DNA of 64,000 bases from Brevibacillus laterosporus (GCA_007833815.1 CP033464.1:4272001-4336000); one strand, 5' to 3'. Shown: positions 9,184 through 18,984, numbered from the stretch's first letter. Notes: generated by a model not told the origin, from the sequence alone. Translations and numbers: made by a program.

Positions 9184-10079
9184 TTTGAGTTCCTCCTTAT
9201 AATCAGCATACCGATCAGTATGCCAAATGCTGTATCCAGACCCGAGCTGTGTCCTACACGCAGCAATTCTTTTGTCCGCTCATTCAAGTTGTCTGTATCC
9301 TTTTGCAGAAGAGCATTCAAAACACCTGTCACCACCGAACTGAAGTCCCGCTTCAACGCGTACTTCAGGTATTCCCGGCTGATATCCGTGGTCAGGGCTT
9401 CTTTCTCCACCAGTTCAGATAAATGCAAGCGGAAAGTATCCGTGAACATCCCCGTTACCGCATCCACTGCGAGCATTCCCGCCAGCATGTCATCTCCAGA
9501 AGGTGTCAGACCCTCTCCCCGTCCAATCCAGTACCTGAGTATCTCATCGATCTGTGATAAGTTCCGAGTCAGAGCCGCATCCATCAGATGCATAACCCTC
9601 CGTTCACTATCCGAACAGGAAACATGAGATTCCTTCATGAAGCATTCGATAAAATGCTCCACCGAAATACCTACTCCTGTAGGCTGACTATAAATCAGTA
9701 GCTCGGCTGCAAACGCATCCAAAAGACGGAGCAGCGACTCCGGTCGATCCGTTTTCGCTCCTATACTGGAATGATAAGCTTCCTGATGATCCAATTTAAT
9801 GCAGAACGAAGAAAAGAGAAGAGACGACTTACCGATGTCATAGCGAACCGTTTCATCTTTCTTGATCAAAGAAATGAGCTCTGGCACTTGCCTGTCTTCC
9901 AGATGGATCCCGAAAGGAAGCTGCCCATTCTTCGTGCTGCCTATAAAAATAAGTCCCTCTCCCATCCGGATATTCCATCCATTTTGAAATACACTATGCA
10001 CATAGCCCGGTTCACCTGCCTGAAGGAGAGGGCGCACAGATCGGCTGTACACCCCGTCTATCTGGATCGAATCTTTCAT
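9165..10079 (-). CDS. allH: DUF2877 protein, oxamate carbamoyltransferase subunit (AllH-like)
   Basis: This is a 304-aa member of the DUF2877 family. Its conserved core is WIGRGEGLTPSGDDMLAGML near the middle, followed by GHSSGLDTAFGILIGM at the C terminus. In E. coli the equivalent YlbF (AllH) sits beside FdrA and YlbE, and the three together have been assigned the long-missing oxamate carbamoyltransferase, which splits oxalurate into oxamate and carbamoyl phosphate. The ATG at 10079 has AGGGGAGAG upstream. The gene is 26 nt from allG and overlaps the carbamate kinase. Assignment to the AllFGH enzyme is by family and synteny. Confidence 0.82.
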   Translation of the reverse strand: MKDSIQIDGVYSRSVRPLLQAGEPGYVHSVFQNGWNIRMGEGLIFIGSTKNGQLPFGIHLEDRQVPELISLIKKDETVRYDIGKSSLLFSSFCIKLDHQEAYHSSIGAKTDRPESLLRLLDAFAAELLIYSQPTGVGISVEHFIECFMKESHVSCSDSERRVMHLMDAALTRNLSQIDEILRYWIGRGEGLTPSGDDMLAGMLAVDAVTGMFTDTFRLHLSELVEKEALTTDISREYLKYALKRDFSSVVTGVLNALLQKDTDNLNERTKELLRVGHSSGLDTAFGILIGMLIIRRNSNWHKKL

Positions 10080-10105
10080 GCCGCTCTCCCCTGTTCTTCG
10101 TTTCG

Positions 10106-11371
10106 TTAAATCAGTCCCAGTTTTTGTGCATAAGCTTCAAGAGCTTTTTCAAAGCAAGCCAGGGGTGCACGAACTGTACCCGCACCGATTTGTCCTACTC
10201 CCGGTTTTTTGTGGGCAATCCCTGTATTAATTACCGGTGTGATGCCTGTTTCAACTACTTTTCTTGCATCAATACCGAGACAGATTCCTTGAAAGTTCCA
10301 AGTTGGAATCGTGAAATTTGGGTTTTGGTCAATGCAGATTTCCGTCATCTCATTGCTGGTTGCCAGCGCATCTTCAAATCCGCCCGCACCCACAAAGCGG
10401 GTAACCCCAGGAGCAGCCACCATTGCCATACCGCCAACACCGAATGCTTCCGTAATGGCGCTATCACCAATATCCGGATTTGCCATCTCTTGGGAGTAGC
10501 CTGTGAAGAACAAACCCTGGGGTGTATTAACCGGAGCGGTAAACCACTTGTCTCCCATACCACTGATTCGGATGCCGAAGTTTTTTCCGTTTCTTGACAT
10601 AGCTGTTACCACGGTACCGTGTTCAATCATTCTTGCAGCATCCAGAACAGCTTTAGAGGTTGCCATGGCTATATTCAGGAAAAATTGGTCGGTGTCAGCC
10701 AGGAATTTCACCACGTCGAATTTGTCTTTTTCGGATACGTCTGTTTGCAGGATATACGGACTTATTTCTTTCAAGAATACGAGAGAAGCTGCGATATTCC
10801 GCTGATGGAATTCGTCTCCCATAGTGATTGCCTTTGCCATCATTACATTGATATTTAGGCCGGTCTCGGTTTGATTTAAAGCTTTTGAGAGGGTAGGTCC
10901 CAACACATCTCTCATCCATCTCAGACGTTGGATGACCTCCTCGGAATAGGCTCCAAATCGTAGCACTTTTCCGATTCCTTCATTCATCGTGCAATAAGCG
11001 CGGTTGCCGTCTGTCTGATTTTCTACAACCAGAAGTGGCATGTTGGCGGAAGTGATGCCGCCCATAGGACCGACAGCTTTGACATGATGGCACGGAATGA
11101 AGGTGACTTTCCCTTGTTTCAGCATGCTCATCGCTTCTTCTTCATTAGCCGCCCAGCCTTCGAATAAGGACGCTCCGACGCAAGCTCCTTGCATGGGGCC
11201 TGTCATGTCGTCGAATTGAATCGGCGGACCGGCGTGCAGAAGCACCTGACCATTTAATTCTTCTACTACGGATTTAGCAGGAACCACGTCCACTAGAAAC
11301 GGGGCACCGGCTACAATTTTTTGAATAACTGCCTGATTTGCTTCATCTATCGTTTGGTAAGATCCGTACAT
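10106..11371 (-). CDS. allG: DUF1116 protein, oxamate carbamoyltransferase subunit (AllG/YlbE-like)
   Basis: This 421-aa protein is of the YlbE (DUF1116) family. Visible conserved blocks include DDMTGPMQGACVGASLFEGW, FIPCHHVKAVGPMGGITSAN, RNGKNFGIRISGMGDKWFTA and GARKVVETGITPVINTGIAH (first residue approximate), with the C-terminal GVGQIGAGTVRAPLACFEKA. The ATG at 11371 has a perfect AGGAGG 7 nt upstream. It sits between allF and allH in the same order as the E. coli fdrA-ylbE-ylbF set. Its role as part of oxamate carbamoyltransferase is established knowledge for that set; here it is inferred from family and order. Confidence 0.85.
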   Translation of the reverse strand: MYGSYQTIDEANQAVIQKIVAGAPFLVDVVPAKSVVEELNGQVLLHAGPPIQFDDMTGPMQGACVGASLFEGWAANEEEAMSMLKQGKVTFIPCHHVKAVGPMGGITSANMPLLVVENQTDGNRAYCTMNEGIGKVLRFGAYSEEVIQRLRWMRDVLGPTLSKALNQTETGLNINVMMAKAITMGDEFHQRNIAASLVFLKEISPYILQTDVSEKDKFDVVKFLADTDQFFLNIAMATSKAVLDAARMIEHGTVVTAMSRNGKNFGIRISGMGDKWFTAPVNTPQGLFFTGYSQEMANPDIGDSAITEAFGVGGMAMVAAPGVTRFVGAGGFEDALATSNEMTEICIDQNPNFTIPTWNFQGICLGIDARKVVETGITPVINTGIAHKKPGVGQIGAGTVRAPLACFEKALEAYAQKLGLI

Positions 11372-11453
11372 GCTACATCCTCCTAATCGGATATTTATAT
11401 TCGAAATTTCGTAAAAGTTTGGTCGAACGAATCGCTGAGAATGACACCACAGC

Positions 11454-13196
11454 TTACTTGAGCAAGCTCAGAATCTTACGCATTCTTTCATTGCCTCCAG
11501 CTACCGGGCGCCAGTCAAAGTGAACGGCACTTCCACCGTAGCTAGTTACTGCATTTACAAATTTCTTGAGTCCCACATTCACTACTCCCGGTTTTCCGCT
11601 CAGTAGCTTGGTGATGGATTCTGAAACAATGATGTCTCCTTGTCCATACTGCTCTGCAAGAGTGAATGATTTATCCTTGTCCTGAAGCTGGATGCCCATC
11701 ATCGACAGGGCGGTCCGTACAGCCTGGTTGTTGCTTTCTTTAACAATTACGCCTGCTTGCTCAAGCTTAGCTTTTTGCTCTTGGTAATCTTGCGGGTCTT
11801 TTTCGGTTCCGCACACTGTTGCCACGAAATACAGGTTTTTTCCTTTTGCTTTGGCTTCACTTTGCGTTTTCTCAATGACAGGTAGCAGAGCGCCAGCCAT
11901 ATCTTCATGAGAACCGTAGCCTAGAACGACATCCAGCAAAATAATCGCTGTAGATTCGTCCAAGGCTGCCTGCTCGATGTAATGGATTCTCGTTTCCGGA
12001 TCAATCATCGGGTGAGGTTTACCTTGCGTATATTTGTCATCCCCTAGGTCGATTACTTCATGCCCTTTGGCTTTCAGCATGTACCCGTCTTCATGAATCA
12101 GCTGCCCCAGTTCAAGACCTTTCGACATAAGGACAGCGGTTTCATAAGCGAGTGTACCACCTGAGTACAGACCTTTAATTGCTGTTTGCTCCGGTTTCAG
12201 CTCAGCTGACGGTGCTTCCGTGTTTAGCTTGTTGTAGTTCGCCTTGACTTCCCTGCCTTTAGACAGGTCCACGGCAATCTTAGCAGTCTCTTCCAGCGTA
12301 TGGGCATAATATACCCTGCCTTCATGCGTTTCCGGTTCTTCGCCTACGAAAATAGCAACTACCGGTTTCGACACGCAGTGCAAAAGCCGTACCACCTGAT
12401 TCCGCACTTCTTTTGCAGGCGGTTTGGAAATGACCACGATCACTTCTGTGGCATTGTGTTTCTCAAGCCCCTGAATGGCATCCAACATCGTAATAGCCCC
12501 GATCGTTTCAGAAAGGTCGCGTCCGCCTGTTCCGATAGCATGGCTCACTCCTCCGCCCAAACGGTCAATGAGGGTGGTGACTTCCTGAATGCCAGTTCCT
12601 GAAGCTCCCACAACTCCAATATTGCCGTCCTTCACCACGTTAGCGAAAGCTACTGGGATACCGGAAAGAATCCCGGTTCCGCAGTCTGGACCCATGACCA
12701 GCAAACCTTTTTCATGCGCTTTTTGTTTCAGGCGTAGTTCGTCTTGGATGTCAACGTTATCACTAAAAATAAAGGCGTGCAGCCCGCGATCAAGTGCTTT
12801 TTCCGCTTCTTCCGCCGCATATTGGCCGGGTACAGAGATAAGGGCAAGATTAGCATTAGGCAAAGCCTGAAGCGCCTTATCCCAAGTTCGCACGGATTCG
12901 AATTCCTGCTTGCTACTGCTCACCGCTTGGTTCTTCAATTCATCTTCAATGGTTGTCAGCACCTGGGATACTTTTTCTTCACTTTCTGTATGAATCACTA
13001 TACACATATCGTTAGGACCCGCTTTTTCGAGTTCATCTGTATACATGCCGGTATTTTGGAAAATCTCTTTATTCGCTGGCGTCCCCATCATAATGGAGGC
13101 CTGTTTTACTCCGTCCATCGCAGAAATCTTGTTGGTTAGGAGCATGAGGTTAACTGAATCCTGATAGGAATTTTCTTTAATGATGGAATATAGCAT
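11454..13196 (-). CDS. allF: FdrA/AllF acyl-CoA-synthetase-like oxamate carbamoyltransferase subunit
   Basis: This is a 580-aa protein of the FdrA family, related to succinyl-CoA synthetase. The N terminus (IIKENSYQDSVNLMLL, then SIMMGTPANKE) aligns with E. coli FdrA. An ATP-citrate-lyase/CoA-ligase-like middle follows (VMGPDCGTGILSGIPVAFAN, GNIGVVGASGTGIQEV, SHAIGTGGRDLSETIGAI). The C-terminal ligase domain has LYSGGTLAYETA and ILLDVVLGYGSHEDMAGAL. I prefer the ATG at 13196, which has an AGAGGTG site and aligns with FdrA; the frame is open 13 codons further to an ATG with no site. It is one of three genes assigned to oxalurate cleavage. Confidence 0.87.
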   Translation of the reverse strand: MLYSIIKENSYQDSVNLMLLTNKISAMDGVKQASIMMGTPANKEIFQNTGMYTDELEKAGPNDMCIVIHTESEEKVSQVLTTIEDELKNQAVSSSKQEFESVRTWDKALQALPNANLALISVPGQYAAEEAEKALDRGLHAFIFSDNVDIQDELRLKQKAHEKGLLVMGPDCGTGILSGIPVAFANVVKDGNIGVVGASGTGIQEVTTLIDRLGGGVSHAIGTGGRDLSETIGAITMLDAIQGLEKHNATEVIVVISKPPAKEVRNQVVRLLHCVSKPVVAIFVGEEPETHEGRVYYAHTLEETAKIAVDLSKGREVKANYNKLNTEAPSAELKPEQTAIKGLYSGGTLAYETAVLMSKGLELGQLIHEDGYMLKAKGHEVIDLGDDKYTQGKPHPMIDPETRIHYIEQAALDESTAIILLDVVLGYGSHEDMAGALLPVIEKTQSEAKAKGKNLYFVATVCGTEKDPQDYQEQKAKLEQAGVIVKESNNQAVRTALSMMGIQLQDKDKSFTLAEQYGQGDIIVSESITKLLSGKPGVVNVGLKKFVNAVTSYGGSAVHFDWRPVAGGNERMRKILSLLK

Positions 13197-13318
13197 ACGT
13201 ACAAGCACCTCTTCCGTCAGATAAGTTATATTCATTGAAGCGTCAAAGCGGTAATTGATTAAAGAAATAAGGTGCTGCGTAGGAAGGTATAAATCCTCCT
13301 TATAGACAAGCAGTTACA

Positions 13319-14368
13319 TTACTTGGCAAAAGGATCTTTGTTGTCGTATTGGTTTCTATGAACAACGTCCGCCACCAGATAGTCATAAACGTCATCCACG
13401 ATTTCGATCCCGTTCAGCTCGCTCTCTTCTTCGCGAATTTTACTACGCTGTCCCGGATAGGAGACTTCTTTAACTCCAGGGGCCGGTTTAATGTGGTTCA
13501 AATCTTCCATTGTGTTCGTAATATTTTGTAAAAATCCGGTCAGGCTTGTAAAATAAGCGGGGTTAATCACGATATGAAGCTGTCCCAGATTCCGGTATTC
13601 CGTCAGATCATGATACATAGAGGATACTTTATTCCCGTACGGAAGTCCGAGCAAAATGCCAGAAAGAACATCGACCATCATCATCAGGCCGTACCCCTTA
13701 GGTCCGGCTATCGGCACCAGGGCGTTCACTTGGAAAGGATCTGCCGTTGGGTGACCCTCTTTATCCACCGCCCATGTATCCGGGATTGTTTCATTTTTTG
13801 ATCTGGCGTGCAGGATTTTCCCCCAAGCCTGGACCGTCGTCGCCATATCGAATGTAATCATGTCGTCCCCGCTACCGGGTGCAGCAAAGGCAATCGGATT
13901 CGTACCGTAGTAAGGCTCCGAACCGCCAAATGGTACAACCATCGGGTCAGACTGGCAGACCGAGATGCCGATCATATTCTCTTTGGCTGCCTGCTGGACA
14001 AAATAAGATAGGGCTCCGCTATGACCGATTTTTCGAACGCCGACAACCGCAAGTCCGTTATCTCTTGCCATTGCAATAGCTTCGTCCATCGCTATTTTAG
14101 CCGCTACATGCCCTGCCCCATTATCTCCGTCAAAAACAGCGGTGCAAGGACCCGTTTTTTCAAATGTAAACGTGGGATACGCATTGGTACCACCCTTGGC
14201 AATCCGTTCGGCGTAGTATTCTACACGCATGGCACCATGGGAATGAACACCTCTCGCATCGGCATGGACTAGGACGTCAGCTACTCCTTCCGCATGCTCC
14301 ATGGTCAAACCTGCTTTATGGAGTTTGCGGGTGATTAAATCCTTCAGCTCTTGCTTGGTTACTCTCAT
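13319..14368 (-). CDS. allD: Ureidoglycolate dehydrogenase, copy 1 (AllD family)
   Basis: AllD oxidises (S)-ureidoglycolate to oxalurate with NAD+ and belongs to the malate/L-lactate dehydrogenase-2 fold family. The 349-aa protein has HADARGVHSHGAMRVEYYAE, GDNGAGHVAAKIAMDEAI, GVRKIGHSGALSYFVQQAA, QSDPMVVPFGGSEPYYGTNP and GPKGYGLMMMVDVLSGILLG. The start is ATG at 14368 (AAGGTGG site 5 nt upstream), which matches the start of the neighbouring copy; a GTG three codons earlier is the alternative. It is nearly collinear with the gene at 14406-15455, with differences mainly in the last 80 residues. Whether both copies share a substrate cannot be told from sequence. Confidence 0.88.
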   Translation of the reverse strand: MRVTKQELKDLITRKLHKAGLTMEHAEGVADVLVHADARGVHSHGAMRVEYYAERIAKGGTNAYPTFTFEKTGPCTAVFDGDNGAGHVAAKIAMDEAIAMARDNGLAVVGVRKIGHSGALSYFVQQAAKENMIGISVCQSDPMVVPFGGSEPYYGTNPIAFAAPGSGDDMITFDMATTVQAWGKILHARSKNETIPDTWAVDKEGHPTADPFQVNALVPIAGPKGYGLMMMVDVLSGILLGLPYGNKVSSMYHDLTEYRNLGQLHIVINPAYFTSLTGFLQNITNTMEDLNHIKPAPGVKEVSYPGQRSKIREEESELNGIEIVDDVYDYLVADVVHRNQYDNKDPFAK

Positions 14369-14405
14369 TTGTGCCACCTTACCTTTCTACACCACAAGCG
14401 CTTTT

Positions 14406-15455
14406 TTATTTGGCAAAAGGGTCTTTATGATCATAAGCATTCCGGTGAACGATGTCAGAAACCAGGTATTCATACACCTCATCCACAATTTCAATGCCAT
14501 TGTTCTCGTATTCTTCCTGAATCAGATCATTATTTTGTCCAGGGAAAAGCACCTGCTTAAAGCCGGGCGCCGGTTTGATTCGGTTCAAATCGTCCATGGT
14601 GTTCGAAATATGCTGTTTAAACACGTCCGGATCAGTAAAGAAGGCAGGGTTAATGACAAGGTGAAGTTGTCCAAGATTCCGGTATTCGGTCAGATCATGG
14701 TACATCGAAGAGACTTTATCCCCGAATGGAAGACCAAGCAGGATACCTGAAAGCACATCCACCATCATCATCAAACCATATCCTTTTGGACCGGCAATTG
14801 GGAGCAGGGCATTCACCTTGAACGGATCTGTTGTCGGATGGCCCTCTCTATCCACCGCCCATGTATCCGGGATGGACTCCTGCTTCGATCTGGCATGAAG
14901 AATTTTGCCCCAAGCCTGTACCGTCGTCGCCATGTCCAGCGTCATGATCCGGTTATCATGGCTAGGAGCGGCAAAAGCAATCGGATTGGTCCCGTAATAA
15001 GGCTCTGAACCGCCGAAAGGAACGACCATCGGATCTGATTGGCACACAGAAATGCCGATCATTCCGGATTTGGCCGCCTGCCGTACAAAATAAGAAAGGG
15101 CTCCGCTGTGACCAATTCTTCTGACGCCGACAACCGCTATCCCGTTTTCCTTGGCCATCTTGATAGCCTCATCCATAGCCAGTTTGGAAGCCACATGGCC
15201 TACCCCATTATCCCCGTCGAATACCGCTGTGCTTGGACCGGTTTTGTCAAACGTAAACTTCGGATCTGTATTTAAACCGCCTTTGGCGATCCGTTCCGCG
15301 TAGTATTCCACTCTCATAGCTCCATGAGAATGAATGCCTCTTATGTCGGCATGAACCAGAACCTCCGCCACATCATCGGCATGTTCTTCCGTTAAACCAG
15401 CTTTGTGCAGTTTTTTCGTAATCAGCTCTTTTAACTTTTGTCTGGATACTCTCAA
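14406..15455 (-). CDS. allD: Ureidoglycolate dehydrogenase, copy 2 (AllD family)
   Basis: This is a second 349-aa AllD-type dehydrogenase, 37 nt upstream of copy 1 and alignable along its whole length. It keeps RGIHSHGAMRVEYYAERIAK, GVGHVASKLAMDEAI, VVGVRRIGHSGALSYFVRQA, PFGGSEPYYGTNPIAFAAP and KGYGLMMMVDVLSGILLGLP. The start is TTG at 15455 with AGAGGTG about 8 nt upstream. Variation clusters around residues 180-190 and after residue 265. A recent tandem duplication is the simplest explanation. Specialisation, for example for a related 2-hydroxy acid, is possible because other members of the family use malate, lactate or sulfolactate. Confidence 0.88.
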   Translation of the reverse strand: MRVSRQKLKELITKKLHKAGLTEEHADDVAEVLVHADIRGIHSHGAMRVEYYAERIAKGGLNTDPKFTFDKTGPSTAVFDGDNGVGHVASKLAMDEAIKMAKENGIAVVGVRRIGHSGALSYFVRQAAKSGMIGISVCQSDPMVVPFGGSEPYYGTNPIAFAAPSHDNRIMTLDMATTVQAWGKILHARSKQESIPDTWAVDREGHPTTDPFKVNALLPIAGPKGYGLMMMVDVLSGILLGLPFGDKVSSMYHDLTEYRNLGQLHLVINPAFFTDPDVFKQHISNTMDDLNRIKPAPGFKQVLFPGQNNDLIQEEYENNGIEIVDEVYEYLVSDIVHRNAYDHKDPFAK

Positions 15456-15577
15456 TTTCCGACACCTCTGTTAAATTCGATTTCAGCACCTTTATAATCG
15501 CACTCCCTGCTAACAAGGAGAATGGTAAAAAGCGGATCGCCTTTTACCATCGTCCTTATCTACCGTGGACCCTATTC

Positions 15578-16342
15578 TTATAGATCCGCATCCCGATTGC
15601 AGTCTTTAGAGTAGACATAAGCGAGTTTCTCTCTGCCAACCGCATAGCAAGCCTGCTGTACATAAGGACCCATGAAGATATAGTCACCTTTTTTCACCGG
15701 AATCCATTCGTTATCGAGGTTGTACAGCCCTTCACCGGAAAGCAGGTAAGCTCCGTGCTCCTGCACATGCGTCTCGATAAATGGATGGCATGCTCCGGGA
15801 TCAAAAGTTAATATATGGAAATTCATATCAAAAGCAAGTTCTTTCGGAAGCAGATCCTGAATCCGCATATCAGTCATTCCATCATAGTCTTCTTCCGGAA
15901 TATCATTCGAGTTGCCGGAAACAATCCATGGTTTCAAGTCTTTTAACGGTTTATGCTTTTGTTTATACAAGAACAGTCTGCTGTCACTATCTATCAGGTT
16001 TTCCAGATACATCTTTGTTCCTGGAGGGCAGTACAGGTATCCGCCGCTTGTTAGCGTATACGTCTTCTCATCAGCTGATGCCTTTACTTCACCTTCCAGC
16101 ACATAAACGAAGGTTTCGATATGTTCTTGTCCGCCGAAGCCGTCTGTGTTTTTGCCTCCCTTGTGCATCGTAACCACATAATCCACAAAGCTTGCTCCAA
16201 GCTTCGGGGTTGCCAGAATAGACATGGAGCAGTTGTCAAAACCCGGAACTACGTTATTAACCAGACCTTCCGGAGCAATCAACGCATATTTGCCATGTTT
16301 TATGATAGAACGGCTAGACAGCAGGTCAGTTGGATATCCCAT
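15578..16342 (-). CDS. allE: (S)-ureidoglycine aminohydrolase
   Basis: AllE is a manganese bicupin that removes ammonia from (S)-ureidoglycine to give (S)-ureidoglycolate, the step between AllC and AllD. The 254-aa protein has two cupin halves. The first carries ETFVYVLEGEVKAS and GGYLYCPPGTKMYLEN. The second carries DPGACHPFIETHVQEHGAYL and KKGDYIFMGPYVQQACYAVG, with the metal-binding Glu/His set in FIETHVQEHG. I chose the ATG at 16342 with a GGAG site; the frame is open 20 codons more, to an ATG without a site. It sits directly upstream of the two allD genes and downstream of the transporter. Confidence 0.92.
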   Translation of the reverse strand: MGYPTDLLSSRSIIKHGKYALIAPEGLVNNVVPGFDNCSMSILATPKLGASFVDYVVTMHKGGKNTDGFGGQEHIETFVYVLEGEVKASADEKTYTLTSGGYLYCPPGTKMYLENLIDSDSRLFLYKQKHKPLKDLKPWIVSGNSNDIPEEDYDGMTDMRIQDLLPKELAFDMNFHILTFDPGACHPFIETHVQEHGAYLLSGEGLYNLDNEWIPVKKGDYIFMGPYVQQACYAVGREKLAYVYSKDCNRDADL

Positions 16343-16454
16343 TGTATTTCTCTCCAATTCTTCTTTATGTTTTTGTGTAAAATGGATTCCACCAGTATAC
16401 ATACTTCGAAATTATTTTCCAAGTTGGATCACTTGCTTATCAAGCGGTTTCCTT

Positions 16455-17696
16455 TTAATGCGCAGGGCGCTTCCTCATATTCGCGAAGAACAGGAATACC
16501 GTACATACAATAATGATGCCGATAGCAAGGTAGAAGCCTAAGATCTTGCTTCCTGTAGCGTCCGAAATCAATCCGGTTACGAATGGAGCGACTACAGAAG
16601 ACATCATCCCGAAAAAGTTAAACACACCGAACGTTGTGCTGTATCCTTTCTTAGGTGCAATGTCTGCTACGTAGGAGATCATGATCGGGTCGACGGCCAG
16701 TTTACCGAAGAATCCGTACATAATCAGGAACAAAATCAGTAGTTCGTTATTTTGAATCGCAACTGTCAAATACAGGGTAACTGCGGCAATGACTTGTAAA
16801 ATAATGACAACCATAATCTTTTTATTCTTGAACTTGTCGGACAACCGGCTGAACAATAGGGCACCCGGCACAGAAGCAAAGGCAACCAGAGCTGACGCAA
16901 AACCGATAGCGGCACCCTGAAATCCTCTCTCCATTTGCAGGTAACTTGGCAGCCAGGTCACAATCATGTAATACCCGTAACATACGGAAAAGTAAATAAC
17001 ATAAGCCGAAATCATCCGGATATCACCAAAAAGCGTTTTCATCGATGCTTTATCATCCGCATCTTTTTCCTTGCTTCCTGCAACGGCATTTGCAGCCGGT
17101 TTTTCCTTAATGACTTTGGCAAATGCGATAACCATAATAACAATTAAGGCAGTTGTGACAAAAAGCAAAGGCCTCCAGTCCCAACCGAGCCCTTTCACCA
17201 GGTAAGAGGAACCGATATATCCGAGAGCCATTCCGAGAGCCGAACCGCTGTTGATAATAGCGGTGGAGAAGCCCCGTTTTTCATTCGGGATCGCGGAGGA
17301 TGAGATCGAGTAAGCCGGTCCGTAATAGGTCCCTTGTCCAAGTCCTGCCAGGAAACTGCCCACAAGCAGGAAAATCAGGGATGGTGCGATCCCGACGGTA
17401 AAGGCCCCGAAAGCAAAGAGTAGGAAGCCCGGGATCAGCATTATTTTTCTTCCGAATTTATCAGCCAGAAAGCCGGATGGAATCTGCATAGAGGTATACG
17501 CCAGAAAAAACATACTGGATATCAGACCCATGCTGGCATCAGATTCAACTCCAAGCTGTACTTTAATTTCCGGTAAAATCGGGTTCAGTACAGTTCTGTA
17601 AATCCAGATGACAGTCCACCCAAGACAAAACAGAATGACGACCTTTTTCCAATACTCAAGTCCACCTTGTTTAGCTGTTGGGGTTTGTTCGTTCAT
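16455..17696 (-). CDS. MFS transporter of the allantoate cluster
   Basis: This is a 413-aa, 12-helix major facilitator (anion:cation symporter type). The loop 2-3 signature is GFLADKFGRKIMLIPG. Other blocks are GLGQGTYYGPAYSISSSAIP, NEKRGFSTAIINSGSALGMA and a central hydrophilic loop (VAGSKEKDADDKASMKTL). The ATG at 17696 has an AAGGAG site 10 nt upstream. It lies between allC and allE, so uptake of allantoate, allantoin or a ureido acid is a reasonable inference. It is not of the NCS1 allantoin permease type (PucI/AllW). Substrate specificity cannot be read from sequence. Confidence 0.85.
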   Translation of the reverse strand: MNEQTPTAKQGGLEYWKKVVILFCLGWTVIWIYRTVLNPILPEIKVQLGVESDASMGLISSMFFLAYTSMQIPSGFLADKFGRKIMLIPGFLLFAFGAFTVGIAPSLIFLLVGSFLAGLGQGTYYGPAYSISSSAIPNEKRGFSTAIINSGSALGMALGYIGSSYLVKGLGWDWRPLLFVTTALIVIMVIAFAKVIKEKPAANAVAGSKEKDADDKASMKTLFGDIRMISAYVIYFSVCYGYYMIVTWLPSYLQMERGFQGAAIGFASALVAFASVPGALLFSRLSDKFKNKKIMVVIILQVIAAVTLYLTVAIQNNELLILFLIMYGFFGKLAVDPIMISYVADIAPKKGYSTTFGVFNFFGMMSSVVAPFVTGLISDATGSKILGFYLAIGIIIVCTVFLFFANMRKRPAH

Positions 17697-17751
17697 CTCT
17701 TTTCTGCTCCTTATGATGAGGTTGTGGGCAATCTATACGCCAAGATGTCAC

Positions 17752-18984
17752 TTATTCTTTATATGCCAGCTCATAAAGAGTTCCGATCAAAGCTTTCACT
17801 CCCTCGGCCAAATCATGAGGCTCGGTATACTCAGCCGGATTATGGCTAATCCCCGCTCTGCTCGGTACAAAAATCATTGCCGATGGAACAAAAGGAGCCA
17901 GTATCTGGGCATCATGTCCCGCTCCGCTGTGCATCAACTTATAATTCAAGCCTTTTTCCTTGCACTGACGTTCAATCACTTCGACCACACGTTTATCCAT
18001 AGGAACCGGATCCGCATCCATCCACATATCGATCTTCAGTTCGACTCCCATTTCTTCCGCAATGGTCTTTAGGGAAGACGTAACCTCTTCAGTAAATTGA
18101 ACAAGCACTTCTTTCTCCGTATGGCGGATGTCCATAGTGAATAAGGCATAACCCGGAACCACGTTAACCACATTTGGCTTCACTTCGATTTTGCCCACCG
18201 TAGCCACTAACGGATCTCCGTGGTTTTTCGTCCGGTTCATTACGTCACAGATCATAGTACTAGCAGCATGAACAGCATCCTGGCGGTAACCCATCGGGGT
18301 CGTACCGGCATGGTTGGCTTCTCCCGCCACTTCTACAGTGAATCTACGCTGGCCTACAATGCTATGCACTACGCCTACGGATTTTTTCTCCTTTTCTAGG
18401 ACACTGCCTTGCTCGATATGGATTTCTACAAACTTTTTCAGGTCTTTGCGAAGCTCTGTAGATTCCTTGCGAAAATCAAAGCCGCACTCTCTCATCGCAT
18501 CCACGAAGGCTACGCCATCAAAGTCTGCAATGCTTTCCACTTCTTCACGCTTTGCCGTGCATACGATATTTTTGGACCCCCAGAATGCGTAAGGAAAACG
18601 GCTACCTTCTTCTTCAGCCATGGATACAACCTGTAGATTGCGCAGCGGCTCCCCGTATGTTTCTTTTAGGTATTTAACCGCAAGCAAACCGGCGACTATA
18701 CCGTACTGGCCATCGTACAAACCGCCATTGCCTACCGTATCCACGTGAGAACCGGTCAAAACGGTTTCATCCTGATACTTCGTTCCTTGCAGACCTCCGA
18801 ACAAGTTTCCCACTTCATCAAAATGAACGTCGAAGCCTTCTTTGTTCATCCAATCTTCTAAAGCTTTCTGAGCTTCTAGCCATTCTTTGGAGTAGAGAAA
18901 TCGAGAAATGCCTCCTTCAGGGTCTTTTCCAAAATGACCCAGCCATTCTAACTGTTGCATGATATCTTTACTTAATTCTCCCAT
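17752..18984 (-). CDS. allC: Allantoate amidohydrolase (M20 family)
   Basis: AllC hydrolyses allantoate to (S)-ureidoglycine, CO2 and ammonia with two divalent metal ions. The 410-aa protein shows the M20 metal ligands: TGSHVDTVGNGGLYDGQYG (His and bridging Asp), VVSMAEEEGSRFPYAFWGSK (catalytic Glu pair), FVEIHIEQG (His) and LMHSGAGHDAQILA (His). The dimerisation domain has AGEANHAGTTPMGYRQDA. I chose the ATG at 18984, with AAGGA 9 nt upstream; a GTG two codons earlier is too close to that site. It is the first gene of the operon and has a cre box 67 nt upstream. The related beta-ureidopropionase and L-carbamoylase activities are alternatives, but the context favours allantoate. Confidence 0.92.
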   Translation of the reverse strand: MGELSKDIMQQLEWLGHFGKDPEGGISRFLYSKEWLEAQKALEDWMNKEGFDVHFDEVGNLFGGLQGTKYQDETVLTGSHVDTVGNGGLYDGQYGIVAGLLAVKYLKETYGEPLRNLQVVSMAEEEGSRFPYAFWGSKNIVCTAKREEVESIADFDGVAFVDAMRECGFDFRKESTELRKDLKKFVEIHIEQGSVLEKEKKSVGVVHSIVGQRRFTVEVAGEANHAGTTPMGYRQDAVHAASTMICDVMNRTKNHGDPLVATVGKIEVKPNVVNVVPGYALFTMDIRHTEKEVLVQFTEEVTSSLKTIAEEMGVELKIDMWMDADPVPMDKRVVEVIERQCKEKGLNYKLMHSGAGHDAQILAPFVPSAMIFVPSRAGISHNPAEYTEPHDLAEGVKALIGTLYELAYKE

